Positions 1 through 8,196 of a stretch of 64,000 nucleotides of DNA are shown here, in pieces (positions within the stretch are counted from its first letter, which is position 1; each line of letters opens with the position of its first letter). A program made the translations under genes and the position numbers. The DNA is taken from positions 310,001-374,000 of the forward strand of contig CAWIQY010000021.1 of assembly GCA_963838375.1 (NCBI GenBank). Reading direction: 5' to 3'. The stretch is from DVED01 sp963838375. GTDB lineage: Bacteria > Cyanobacteriota > Cyanobacteriia > Cyanobacteriales > Geitlerinemataceae. The notes beneath the pieces were generated by a model, which saw only the letters and a list, made by a program, of their open reading frames with translations, did no database searches and was not told the origin of the DNA.

Positions 1-1272
1 ACCTTCATTGAAGTGCGAGACGACGGTCAAGGCTTAAATATCGAGTGGATTCGCCAAAAAGCCGTGGAGGGAAAATTCCTCACCGAAGAAGAAGCCAACC
101 AACTCGACTTGGAAAATTTAATCGAAGTGATTTTCGAGCCGGGATTCTCCACCGCTCGGTCGGTCAGCGATATTTCTGGACGCGGCATCGGACTCGATGT
201 GGTGCGTTCCCAACTGCAAAACCTCGACGGCAATATTACCGTCCAAACCAAACCTAGAGTCGGAACCACCTTTATCATGCAAATTCCCTTGACCTTAACC
301 ATTTCCAAGTTGATGGTCGTCCAAGCTGGGGGTTCGCTTTATGCCTTGTTGGTGGATGCCATCGAAAAAATTCTCCTCCCCCAACCCGAACAGATCGGCT
401 TATTTGAAAATCAACGGGTGTTGCACTGGGAAATCGACACAAAAAAAATGATGATTCCCGTGCGCCAACTGGCTGACTTGATGCACTACACCTCTTCGCT
501 AGCCGATCCGATCGTCGATCCCGAACGGGGAACATTGTACCTGACTCGGGAAACGTCGGCTCCCGTATTACTCCTGGCTCGCGACGGACAGCGTCTGGGG
601 TTGGAAGTAGACCAGATTCTCGGAGAACAAGAGTTGGTCATCCGACGTTTGGGAAATGCGATCGCCCCCCCGAGTTACGTCTACGGGTGCAGTATCCTCA
701 ACGATGGTAGCTTGACCTTGGCGATCGATGGGGTTGCCTTGATGCAAAACATCTTGAAACCCGTACCGAAGCCGAGTCTCCCGGTGAGGTACTCCCCAAA
801 AACCGAGGTATCCCGGTCAAAACGCTCCATACTACCCCCGTCACCCCCACGGACGGTTGAGCTTCCCCCTCAGCCTTCCCCCCCAGCCCAAATCGCCCCG
901 CACACCCCGCAAATCCTGATTGTTGATGACTCGTTGAACCTGCGTTATTCTTTGAGTACGACCTTGGAGAAGGCGGGTTATCACGTATTTCAGGCACAAG
1001 ACGGTCAGGATGCAGTCGAGCTCCTCCGAGAGCATACCGATATAGATTTGGTGTTGTGCGACGTGGAAATGCCCCGGATGAATGGATTTAAGTTTTTAAA
1101 CTATTGCCGGCAAGATCCGACTCTTTCTCAACTGCCGATCGCGATGCTGACTTCCCATACCAGCACTAAACATCGCCAACTGGCGACAGAATTGGGCGCG
1201 GTTGCTTATCTAACGAAGCCCTATGCCGAAGCCGAGTTACTCGAAACCCTCGGAGGAATCTTAGCACGTTAG
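1..1272 (+). CDS. CheA-type hybrid sensor histidine kinase, 3' part (5' end outside window)
   Basis: The reading frame is open from base 1, so the start lies upstream. The first residues (EVRDDGQGLN) are an HATPase_c G1 box, and GRGIGLDVV is the G2 box of a CheA/PilL-type kinase. A CheW-like domain follows at about residues 95-250. A Pro-rich linker at about 255-305 leads into a C-terminal receiver domain with the acidic pair in LIVDDS, the phospho-acceptor Asp in LCDVEMPRMNG, and the conserved Thr and Lys of MLTS and LTKPY. Fusion of kinase and receiver is usual for the CheA proteins of cyanobacterial phototaxis and pilus systems (family knowledge). The P1/Hpt and dimerisation domains cannot be seen, so which chemosensory system it serves is undecided. 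The stop is followed 4 bp later by the end of an opposing gene. Confidence 0.93.
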   Translation, partial: TFIEVRDDGQGLNIEWIRQKAVEGKFLTEEEANQLDLENLIEVIFEPGFSTARSVSDISGRGIGLDVVRSQLQNLDGNITVQTKPRVGTTFIMQIPLTLTISKLMVVQAGGSLYALLVDAIEKILLPQPEQIGLFENQRVLHWEIDTKKMMIPVRQLADLMHYTSSLADPIVDPERGTLYLTRETSAPVLLLARDGQRLGLEVDQILGEQELVIRRLGNAIAPPSYVYGCSILNDGSLTLAIDGVALMQNILKPVPKPSLPVRYSPKTEVSRSKRSILPPSPPRTVELPPQPSPPAQIAPHTPQILIVDDSLNLRYSLSTTLEKAGYHVFQAQDGQDAVELLREHTDIDLVLCDVEMPRMNGFKFLNYCRQDPTLSQLPIAMLTSHTSTKHRQLATELGAVAYLTKPYAEAELLETLGGILAR

Positions 1273-1276
1273 CTTT

Positions 1277-1510
1277 TTATGGCGACTCAACCCCACTGAA
1301 CTGACCCAACTGAACACTCACACTGTCCAAACGTTTATCCCCAGGATGATAGGAGAGAATTTCTAGTCCGATCGGCTCACCCGTTGTGGAGTCCTTAATC
1401 AAAATTATGCCATCTCCCAGTTCAGTGCTGATTTGTTCTTTTCTCGGAGTCTGCCAAAATACGGTTAACAATTCTGTTTCGGGTTCGTAAAAAATTTTTA
1501 CCTGTGCCAT
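1277..1510 (-). CDS. DUF2283 family small protein, likely antitoxin-like partner
   Basis: A 77-residue protein with the DUF2283 pattern: a hydrophobic strand start (VKIFYEPETELLTVFW), then GDGIILIKD and GLEILSYHP. DUF2283 proteins are often encoded beside small toxin-like genes (family knowledge). Here the ATG lies inside the end of the upstream broken nuclease-like gene on the same strand, an arrangement that suggests translational coupling as in toxin-antitoxin pairs. The antitoxin role is inferred from position only. The protein itself looks intact. Confidence 0.75.
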   Translation of the reverse strand: MAQVKIFYEPETELLTVFWQTPRKEQISTELGDGIILIKDSTTGEPIGLEILSYHPGDKRLDSVSVQLGQFSGVESP

Positions 1511-1800
1511 AGTATCTCTCCCTCTTTAATTGCATCTGTTTGGTAAGCCGTAATCAAGAACCCCTCTCCATTTAAGCGTCGAGCCACTGCCACAACCCAT
1601 CGATTCTCGTTTCGTACCAAATAAAATAGCAACACCTCGTTATCTCGGCTGCTACGACGAATTTCATCCGGCGCAGCTAGGGCTTACTGAACCAACTCCT
1701 CTAACATCTCAATATCCGGATGCTTAAGGATTAACCGTTGCCAGTAGCTCTCAGAAGTTCTGACGGTAAATCCAAGTGGTGTCAGGATTTCAAACTTCAC
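1498..1800 (-). pseudogene. RelE/DUF4258-like nuclease gene with an in-frame stop
   Basis: Reading from a GTG at 1800 (preceded by AGAGAGGG) gives a coherent 100-codon frame starting VKFEILTPLGFTVRTSESYW and continuing with PDEIRRSSRDNEV, LLFYLVR and RRLNGEGFLITAY. It is interrupted by TAA at 1684-1686 (codon 39). The pattern resembles small cyanobacterial RelE/barnase-like or DUF4258 proteins found next to DUF2283 genes; this family call is from memory. A single substitution would restore the frame. The 3' end overlaps the DUF2283 start at 1510, so the two were probably a toxin-antitoxin pair whose toxin has been inactivated. Confidence 0.65.
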
Positions 1801-1948
1801 TTACCCTCTCTTATATAGTACAAATCTTGCTTCAAATTTTAACGGATTGTGTGTCCGATCGAAATTTGATTGGGTAACGTAACCATATGGCAAGAACGTT
1901 TGTATTATAATCAGTAGAGAATTTCCCAGTTTCGTGTGCAGGTATTTT

Positions 1949-2344
1949 TTAGTTTATTTTCGCTATCATTTCATCCATGACTATCTGTCGCTTAAGCCTG
2001 TCATCTGTAAGATCTTCCATAGAAGTCATAATATCCACTGCTTGCTTAAACGGATCTAAAGCAGAACTTCCCGCCTTAGTAAAAGCCTTGATTATTTTTT
2101 GAGAATAAGGTTCTATTTTCTTTTAATTCAGCTTTGGAACATCCTTTCCTGCTACGATAGCTCTGACTAAAACCAGAATATGCCAAACTTTTAAATTAAC
2201 CATTATAGAATCGTCTAGATTCGCACGGTTTTCATATAAAACATTTGAAGTTTGGCAGCCATTAACAATCTGATAATTTTCGAGGTGGAGGTTACTACCT
2301 TGAATGCGTACATTGGGACTAACGATAGTAATACCATATAGAAA
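1949..2344 (-). pseudogene. Relic of an AIPR (abortive phage infection) gene
   Basis: On the minus strand a frame from about 2344 to a TAA at 1949 reads GITIVSPNVRIQGSNLHLEN, then YQIVNGCQTSNVLYENRANL and a hydrophobic stretch. It next meets a TAA at 2123-2125 and continues in the same frame with a C-terminal segment (KAFTKAGSSALDPFKQ ... MDEMIAKIN). The QIVNGCQTSNVL block is characteristic of AIPR family proteins, which are several hundred residues long. Here the N-terminal part and most of the region after MVNLKV are missing, so this is an internally deleted, 5'-truncated remnant. It cannot make a functional protein. Confidence 0.75.
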
Positions 2345-2490
2345 TCCTAAATGGGCTTTCAGAAGGCAGAAGGGAGGAGGCAGGAAGCTTTTATATTACT
2401 CACCCTTAAAAGAGTGAGATTGAAGTAAGAATGTTTTCTACCTCGCTGCAAGCCGTCTCGGTCTAATTATTAATTAGACTGACTCGATTT

Positions 2491-2544
2491 ATATACTTAC
2501 ACAATTCTATATACTTACACAATTCTATATACTTACACAATTCT
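2491..2544. repeat. Tandem repeat, 18 bp x 3
   Basis: Three perfect consecutive copies of ATATACTTACACAATTCT. They lie between the AIPR relic and the truncated DUF5615 gene. They carry no obvious coding sense and may mark where the end of the DUF5615 gene was lost. Confidence 0.9.
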
Positions 2545-2562
2545 ATCAGATGGAAGAAAAAG

Positions 2563-2739
2563 TTACAGGTGATTTGAAGAATTTAAGTCAATATACAGAC
2601 AGATTGTCTGTATAAAACCGTATATTTCCCTTGATTCTCTCAAAGCTAAATCTCGAACAGCTATGGCTGTTATGCCAAAAGTGGCAGTAATCCACACAGC
2701 CAGCGCTGGCGATAGATGAACATTCAACCAGATTGTCAT
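2563..2739 (-). pseudogene. Truncated DUF5615 (PIN-like) toxin gene
   Basis: The ATG at 2739 overlaps the TGA of the upstream DUF433 frame (ATGA), the usual layout of DUF433-DUF5615 pairs. The first 35 or so residues (MTIWLNVHLSPALAVWITAT, then FGITAIAVRDLALRES) match the start of DUF5615 proteins, which normally run past 100 residues and contain a TKDxDF motif. Here similarity ends after RDLALRESREIY and the frame stops at 58 residues, so the catalytic remainder is lost. The 5' end is clear; the end is simply where the frame closes. Confidence 0.7.
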
Positions 2740-2964
2740 GCGGCTAGAACGGGATGGTCGAGTTTGCGGACGGCATAGAGAAGCGCAGCTTTGAGATCTT
2801 CTAGTTCCAAGTCGGGCAATTCTTCAAGAATTTGCTCAAAACTCAAACCCGCAGCCAGCAACTCCAGGATATCGATGACTCGAATCCGCATTCCTCGGAT
2901 GCAGGGACGACCGCCACATTGTCTTGGGTTTACCGTAATTCTGTCAAACTAAGGATGTCAGCAT
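2736..2964 (-). pseudogene. DUF433 antitoxin-like gene, frameshifted near its start
   Basis: The conserved DUF433 body is plain: FDRITVNPRQCGGRPCIRGM, then RIRVIDILELLAAGLSFEQI and LPDLELEDLKAALLYA, ending at 2736. No start codon lies in that frame. The only suitable ATG (2964, giving MLTSL) is one base out of phase, with the shift around 2949. DUF433 proteins are MerR/VapB-like HTH antitoxins paired with DUF5615 PIN-like toxins (family knowledge). The partner here is truncated, so the pair is most likely dead. A non-canonical start in the body frame cannot be excluded. Confidence 0.65.
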
Positions 2965-2992
2965 GGGTGGGAATGGTCTGAAACCTTTGTCT

Positions 2993-3577
2993 CTAGCTTA
3001 CTTCATTTAATCGATCCAAACTCACACCGCGATATAACTCCTCGATCGCCAATTCAAGCTCAATACTCTGAAAGATTACTGTATCGCCCGCACCATAAAC
3101 CACGGTTTCCCACCGTTCTCCACTCCCATTTTTCACCCGATGACGACACTCCACCTGCATTTCATCTTGCGAGATTAGAACATACTCTTCCAACGATTCA
3201 ATCTGTCGGTAATCCTCAAACTTATCACCCCTGTCAAACTTTTCTGTAGAAGGAGATAGCACCTCAGTAATCAACTTAGGATACCGCTTCACATACCGAT
3301 CTCCCAAATCTCGAGCATCGCAGGTAACGAAGGCATCCGGATAGTAGAAAAACGCATCCGCATAATTGACCTTGACATCACCGGAAAAAAACTGACAGTC
3401 ACCCGCGCGTAGGTGAAGATTAATCGCCGTTAAAAAATTAATCGTGAGACGGCTATGGTCATCGCTGCCGCCCGCCATTGCGTAGACTAAACCGCGCCGA
3501 TATTCATGCCGCACGATCGTCTCGCGTTCGAGAGCCAGGTACTCTTGGGGACTAAACCCTGACGGGATGGCAACCAT
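2993..3577 (-). CDS. Uma2 family (DUF820) endonuclease-fold protein
   Basis: A 194-residue protein with the Uma2 signature: an N-terminal EYLALER region, FSGDVKVNYADAFFYYPDAF in the core, and LITEVLSPST. These carry the acidic and Glu residues of a PD-(D/E)XK-like site. Members are abundant and multicopy in cyanobacteria; their role is unsettled, with nuclease activity predicted from fold. It starts at ATG 3577, directly upstream of decayed toxin-antitoxin genes on the same strand and divergent from carA. It looks complete. Confidence 0.88.
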   Translation of the reverse strand: MVAIPSGFSPQEYLALERETIVRHEYRRGLVYAMAGGSDDHSRLTINFLTAINLHLRAGDCQFFSGDVKVNYADAFFYYPDAFVTCDARDLGDRYVKRYPKLITEVLSPSTEKFDRGDKFEDYRQIESLEEYVLISQDEMQVECRHRVKNGSGERWETVVYGAGDTVIFQSIELELAIEELYRGVSLDRLNEVS

Positions 3578-3604
3578 GACGTAGCAGACAAAATCAATAC
3601 TTGA

Positions 3605-3644
3605 ATTGTAGCGATTTTAGCGTTCCAATTAAAATCGCTACAAT
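3605..3644. repeat. Perfect 15-bp inverted repeat in the Uma2/carA divergent region
   Basis: ATTGTAGCGATTTTA at 3605-3619 is repeated in reverse complement at 3630-3644 around a 10-base loop. It lies 28 bp upstream of the Uma2 start and about 100 bp upstream of carA. A TATAAT (3654-3659) follows on the plus strand. It could be an operator for either gene or a cruciform/hairpin; no T-run makes a terminator less likely. Confidence 0.8.
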
Positions 3645-3746
3645 CGATCGTCGTATAATGTCCTAAAAAATTCCCCGATCGACAGTGAGTAGAATCTCTG
3701 CGATCGTGGGATAATAGCGCCGATTGTTAAGCTATCCCGATTCGCT

Positions 3747-4889
3747 ATGCCCATCTCTGGTGCTACTCCCGCTCTCTTGGTTCTCGCCGATGGAACCGTC
3801 TATCGCGGCCGATCGTTTGGGGCAACGGGAACGACCATCGGTGAAGTCGTTTTCAATACAGGCATCACCGGATATCAAGAAGTCCTGACCGATCCCAGTT
3901 ACTGCGGTCAAATTGTCACCTTCACTTACCCCGAACTGGGCAACGTGGGGGTCAACCCCGAGGATGAAGAATCCAGCCATCCTCACGTCAGAGGAGCAAT
4001 TGCCCGCAACATCAGCCCGCGTCCGAGTAACTGGCGATCGACCCAATCCCTACCCGATTATCTCAAACAACACAACATCCCCGGCATTTACGGCATCGAT
4101 ACCCGCGCCCTCACCCGCAAACTTCGATCGATCGGTGCCATAAACGGTGGGATTTCTACGGAAATTCTCGACCCCGAAGAATTATTAATCAAAGTTCAAG
4201 CTGCCCCCAGCATGGCAGGATCGAACTTGGTTCCCAACGTCACCACAGCCGAACCTTACGAGTGGACAGAATCTACTGACGCCGCTTGGGAGTTCAGTCC
4301 CGGTGTTCGACAAAACCCCGGTGAGGCTTTAACGGTGGTGGCGATCGATTTTGGCGTGAAACGGAACATCCTGCGGCGCTTAGCCAGCTACGGCTGTAAA
4401 GTCATCGTCGTTCCGGCTAACACCCCACCAGAAGACATTCTCAAATACAACCCCGACGGGATCTTCCTCTCCAACGGACCGGGCGACCCTGCCGCCGTCA
4501 CCGAAGGGATGGAAACGGCTAAAGTTCTCCTGGAAAGCCAAAAACCCATGTTTGGGATTTGTATGGGACATCAAATTTTGGGTCGGTCTTTGGGGGCAAC
4601 CACGTTTAAACTCAAATTCGGGCATCGCGGACTCAATCAACCCTGCGGGCTCACCCAACAGGTGGAAATTACCAGCCAAAACCATGGATTTGCCCTCGAA
4701 GCCGATTCCCTCGCGGCGGATGTCGAAATTACTCATCTCAACCTCAACGATCGTACCGTTGCCGGGTTACGGCACAAATCTCTGCCGCTATTCTCCGTTC
4801 AGTATCATCCCGAAGCCAGTCCCGGACCTCACGATGCCGACTACCTGTTCGAGAACTTTGTCCGTACCATGCGGGAAGCCAAGAGGTAA
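3747..4889 (+). CDS. carA: Carbamoyl-phosphate synthase small (glutaminase) subunit
   Basis: A 380-residue protein of normal CarA length. It hydrolyses glutamine and passes ammonia to CarB to make carbamoyl phosphate for arginine and pyrimidine synthesis. The N-terminal CPSase_sm domain (LVLADGTVYRGRSFGA, PSYCGQIVTFTYPELGNVGV) is followed by a class I glutamine amidotransferase domain. Its nucleophile is Cys272 (MFGICMGHQILG), with the His and Glu of VQYHPEASPGP. The partner carB lies 3.3 kb downstream rather than in an operon, with serA and prmA between. The ATG at 3747 begins the family N-terminus. Confidence 0.97.
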   Translation: MPISGATPALLVLADGTVYRGRSFGATGTTIGEVVFNTGITGYQEVLTDPSYCGQIVTFTYPELGNVGVNPEDEESSHPHVRGAIARNISPRPSNWRSTQSLPDYLKQHNIPGIYGIDTRALTRKLRSIGAINGGISTEILDPEELLIKVQAAPSMAGSNLVPNVTTAEPYEWTESTDAAWEFSPGVRQNPGEALTVVAIDFGVKRNILRRLASYGCKVIVVPANTPPEDILKYNPDGIFLSNGPGDPAAVTEGMETAKVLLESQKPMFGICMGHQILGRSLGATTFKLKFGHRGLNQPCGLTQQVEITSQNHGFALEADSLAADVEITHLNLNDRTVAGLRHKSLPLFSVQYHPEASPGPHDADYLFENFVRTMREAKR

Positions 4890-5036
4890 TGGGTAATCGG
4901 TCCGTTCCTCAACGCACCCAACTCCTTGACAAACCTAAAAACTTTTCGCAAGGTGTCTAACTTCCGTCCCGATCTTCGGTAAAATAGCCACCTGCGGATC
5001 TGCGATCGAGTGGTCGTGCAATTGCCCGATCCCCAC

Positions 5037-5052
5037 GTGTCAAGTTTGACAC
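5037..5052. promoter_or_regulatory. Near-perfect palindrome upstream of serA
   Basis: GTGTCAA-GT-TTGACAC forms a 7+2+7 dyad about 290 bp upstream of serA and 150 bp after carA. It has the shape of a small operator and also contains a TTGACA hexamer. It may equally be part of the decayed insertion-sequence DNA that follows. No matching -10 box at standard spacing was clear. Confidence 0.3.
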
Positions 5053-5104
5053 GAGTAACAAGACCCGAAAAGTCAAGCATTAGGCTACAAAGCCAAAACA
5101 GTGT

Positions 5105-5301
5105 ACCGTGGGGCACACGGGAACGAGAAGAGAAATCTTCTAACGCTTGGGGAGATCGTCCCTTTGGAGTTGTCTAAGTTAGGCTTGGTGCTTGGGCGCG
5201 ATCGAACGGGTATTTAGTTTAAGCATTGCCGACAGGATAGGCAATTGAAAGACGTATCGCTGAACCCAGAATCTCCGTGGCGTCAGCCTGGAGAGTGTCA
5301 A
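5105..5301 (+). pseudogene. Decayed 3' tail and right end of a tnpB-type insertion sequence
   Basis: In three shifting frames the sequence still reads like a TnpB C-terminus: TVGHTGT at 5105-5125, NAWGDRPFG near 5142-5168, and IAEPRIS near 5250-5272. It ends in a stem-loop (CTCC ... GGAG, about 5270-5293) followed by GTGTCAAG. The two tnpB elements elsewhere in this window end the same way, in GAATCCCC ... ATGTCAA. The catalytic core is gone, so this is a right-end relic sitting in the serA leader. The rest of 4890-5104 shows nothing recognisable apart from the palindrome at 5037. Confidence 0.55.
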
Positions 5302-5344
5302 GAAATCCTCAACCCTATTTTTTGTTGTCATTGAGCTGCCGATA

Positions 5345-6928
5345 ATGTCCAAGGTTCTTGTTTCCGATCCCATCGATCCAGTAGGAATCGAAATTCTCTC
5401 TCAAGTTGCCCAGGTCGATGTCAAAACCGGTTTGCCGCCTGCGGAACTGACTAAAATCATCTCCGACTACGACGCGCTGATGATTCGTTCCGGAACTCAA
5501 GTCACTCAAGAAGTGATAGAGGCGGGAACCCAGCTCAAGATTATCGGTCGAGCGGGAGTGGGCGTCGATAATGTGGACGTTGCCACTGCCACTCGCAAGG
5601 GGATTGTGGTCGTTAATTCCCCAGAAGGAAATACGATCGCCGCAGCCGAACACGCCCTGGCGATGATGCTATCCCTATCCCGCTACATCCCCGAAGCCAA
5701 TCAATCGGTCAAAAGTGGCAAGTGGGATCGTAAAGCTTTTGTGGGAGCAGAAGTCTACAAAAAAACCCTCGGCGTCGTCGGTTTGGGTAAAATTGGCTCC
5801 CACGTCGCCAAAGCGGCTAAAGCTATGGGCATGAAGCTGCTGGCTTACGATCCGTTCATTTCCATCGAACGTGCCGATCAACTCGGTTGCCGTATTGTCG
5901 AACTCGACTTGTTGGTGCGCGAAGCCGACTACATCACCTTGCATATGCCGAAAACCCCGGAAACGGCAAACCTGCTGAATGCCGAAACTCTGGCGAAAAT
6001 GAAACCCACGGCTCGAATTATCAACTGCGCTCGCGGTGGATTGATCGACGAGGCGGCATTGGCACAGGCGCTCGAAGAAGGGCGCATTGCGGGCGCGGCG
6101 ATGGACGTATTTGGCAACGAACCCCTAGAAGCGGATTCTCCTTTGCGTAAGTTAGGAAAAAATCTGATCCTGACACCCCACCTAGGGGCATCCACCGCCG
6201 AAGCCCAAGTCAACGTAGCCATCGATGTTGCCGAGCAAATTCGCGACGTGCTGCTGGGACTCCCCGCCCGATCGGCAGTGAACATTCCCGGACTGTATCC
6301 AGATACCATGGAGAAACTCCGCCCCTATCTGCAACTTGCCGAAACCCTGGGAAATCTGGTCGGTCAGTTGGCAGGAGGTCGAGTAGACCAGCTCAATGTC
6401 CGACTACAAGGCGATCTCGCCGATGTGGAAAGCAAACCGATCGTCATCGCCGCGCTCAAGGGTCTGCTCTCCCCAGCCCTGCGAGAACGGGTCAATTACG
6501 TCAATGCCAGTATCGAAGCTAAAGAACGAGGCATTCGCGTCATCGAAACCCGAGATGCCTCCATTCGCGACTATACGGGGTCTTTGCTGCTGGAAGCCAA
6601 AGGATCTCTAGGCGAGCATACCGTTACGGGTATTTTGCTCGGCGATTCGGAAATTCGCATCACCAACGTGGATGATTTCCCCATCAACGTGCCCCCCATC
6701 CAGAATATGCTGTTTACCCGACACCGCGATATGCCGGGAATTATCGGCAAAATTGGTTCCCTGTTGGGCAGCTTTAATGTCAATATCGCCAGCATGCAGG
6801 TGGGACGCCAAATCGTTCGCGGCGATGCAGTGATGGTTTTGAGTCTCGACGATCCTTTACCCGATGGGATTTTAGATGAGATTATTAAGGTGGCAGGAAT
6901 TCGGGATGCGTATACGGTTACGCTTTAA
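5345..6928 (+). CDS. serA: D-3-phosphoglycerate dehydrogenase
   Basis: A 527-residue protein, the long bacterial/plant-type SerA that oxidises 3-phosphoglycerate to phosphohydroxypyruvate, the first step of serine synthesis. Domains in order: the split substrate/NAD-binding domain (GRAGVGVDNVD, then the dinucleotide fold GVVGLGKIGSHVA, the Arg-containing INCARGGLIDE and the catalytic His in ILTPHLGAST); an intervening ASB-like domain at about residues 330-440; and a C-terminal ACT domain (MPGIIGKIGSLLGSFNVNIA) that may bind serine as feedback inhibitor. prmA follows after 81 bp on the same strand. The leader contains the tnpB relic, so the promoter may lie between 5300 and 5345. Confidence 0.97.
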   Translation: MSKVLVSDPIDPVGIEILSQVAQVDVKTGLPPAELTKIISDYDALMIRSGTQVTQEVIEAGTQLKIIGRAGVGVDNVDVATATRKGIVVVNSPEGNTIAAAEHALAMMLSLSRYIPEANQSVKSGKWDRKAFVGAEVYKKTLGVVGLGKIGSHVAKAAKAMGMKLLAYDPFISIERADQLGCRIVELDLLVREADYITLHMPKTPETANLLNAETLAKMKPTARIINCARGGLIDEAALAQALEEGRIAGAAMDVFGNEPLEADSPLRKLGKNLILTPHLGASTAEAQVNVAIDVAEQIRDVLLGLPARSAVNIPGLYPDTMEKLRPYLQLAETLGNLVGQLAGGRVDQLNVRLQGDLADVESKPIVIAALKGLLSPALRERVNYVNASIEAKERGIRVIETRDASIRDYTGSLLLEAKGSLGEHTVTGILLGDSEIRITNVDDFPINVPPIQNMLFTRHRDMPGIIGKIGSLLGSFNVNIASMQVGRQIVRGDAVMVLSLDDPLPDGILDEIIKVAGIRDAYTVTL

Positions 6929-7009
6929 GGGGCGCTTTGGTTAGTGATTAGGGGGATCGTGAATTTTGAATTCTCTCCCCCTCCTGCAACTCCTGCAACT
7001 TCTTCTTAA

Positions 7010-7905
7010 ATGGCAAATAGCTGGTGGGAAATTAAAGTTTTGAGCGATCCGACGCTGGAAGAATTAATCTTTTGGCGTTTGAGTCAGTTTGGATGTCGGG
7101 GAACAGCCAGTCAGATGCAAGACAACGCTTGCCTGGTGTCGGCTTACTTACCTCAAGAAAGCACCCAATTGCTGGATTTGGCAGCACTGTCGCTATGGTT
7201 GCGCCAGGATGCCTTATCCGTGAGCGGACCGCCTCCAGCAATGGAATGGAATCTCATCGATGAGGAAGATTGGTCTAGTAGCTGGAAGGAACACTGGCAT
7301 CCGCTAGAAGTGGGCGATCGTTTCTTAATCTATCCGGCGTGGCTTGAGGTTCCCACCGTTTGCGATCGCATTGTGCTGCGCCTCGACCCCGGTGTGGCGT
7401 TTGGAACCGGGGCTCATGCCACTACCCAATTGTGTTTGGAATCTTTGGAGATGCGCTTGGGAGGGGACATAGCTGACATAACGATCGCTGATATTGGTTG
7501 CGGGTCGGGTATTTTGTCGATCGCTGCGGCTTTGCTCGGGGCCCCCACATCTATGCATTGGATACCGATCCCCTTGCCATAAAATCGACGATTAGCAATC
7601 GGGAACTGAACAATATTGATGCCAAACAACTCCATACCGAAATTGGTAGTTTAGATCGGGCGATCGAATTGGCAGGCGACCCTGTAGATGGCTTTCTTTG
7701 CAACATTCTGGCTGAAGTCATCGAAGAAATGGTTCCTCGGTTTGAAGCCATTTCCAAACCCACGACTTGGGGAATTATCAGTGGGGTTCTACTCTCGCAA
7801 GCTAAAGCGATGGCAGATGTTTTAGAACAAAATGGTTGGATGGTAGCAACCCTTTGGAAGCGTCAGGATTGGTGTTGTTTCAATATCCGTCGATCGCCGT
7901 ATTAA
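7010..7905 (+). pseudogene. prmA: Ribosomal protein L11 methyltransferase, split by a one-base frameshift
   Basis: Two frames together give a full-length PrmA, the SAM-dependent trimethylase of ribosomal protein L11. The first (7010-) has the N-terminal domain, the DPGVAFGTGAHATTQLCLES signature and SAM motif I (IADIGCGSGILSIAAALLGA). The second (to 7905) resumes with HIYALDTDPLAIKST, the NILAEVIEEM motif region and the C-terminus. Continuity is lost at the GGGGCCCCC run (7538-7546), where one more C would restore the frame. A homopolymer sequencing error is at least as likely as a real mutation. It directly follows serA, a common cyanobacterial neighbour. Confidence 0.9.
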
Positions 7906-8139
7906 ATGGGTTAATGGTTATTTCCCGCACCCTGAATGTCCGAGAAACTTGACAAATTTCATGGTGACGATCGCTCCTAAAACCCTTAAAATGATTTGGA
8001 TTTAGCTATAACGCTTGAGTCTCCACGGGAAAATGATGGTATGTTGAGCAGTCCTTCTATCTGAGAGAGATAACCGTCGGCAGGGGCGATTAGGACAGAA
8101 AATTGGCTCAATGGGAACCGGGAACAAGAAGATGTCAAA

Positions 8140-8192
8140 CACCCCTCTAGCAACTAACAACTAACCACTAACAATTAACAATTAACTAAAAT
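8140..8192. repeat. Low-complexity AACTAACA-type repeat before carB
   Basis: Imperfect 8-10 bp units (CTAACAACTAACCACTAACA...) run almost to the carB start. Such degenerate runs are frequent in cyanobacterial intergenic DNA. No regulatory meaning can be read from it. Confidence 0.6.
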
Positions 8193-8196
8193 CGTT

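Noticed and set aside
2491..2544. Possible CRISPR array
   Set aside because: The 18-bp units are directly adjacent without spacers; it is a plain tandem repeat.
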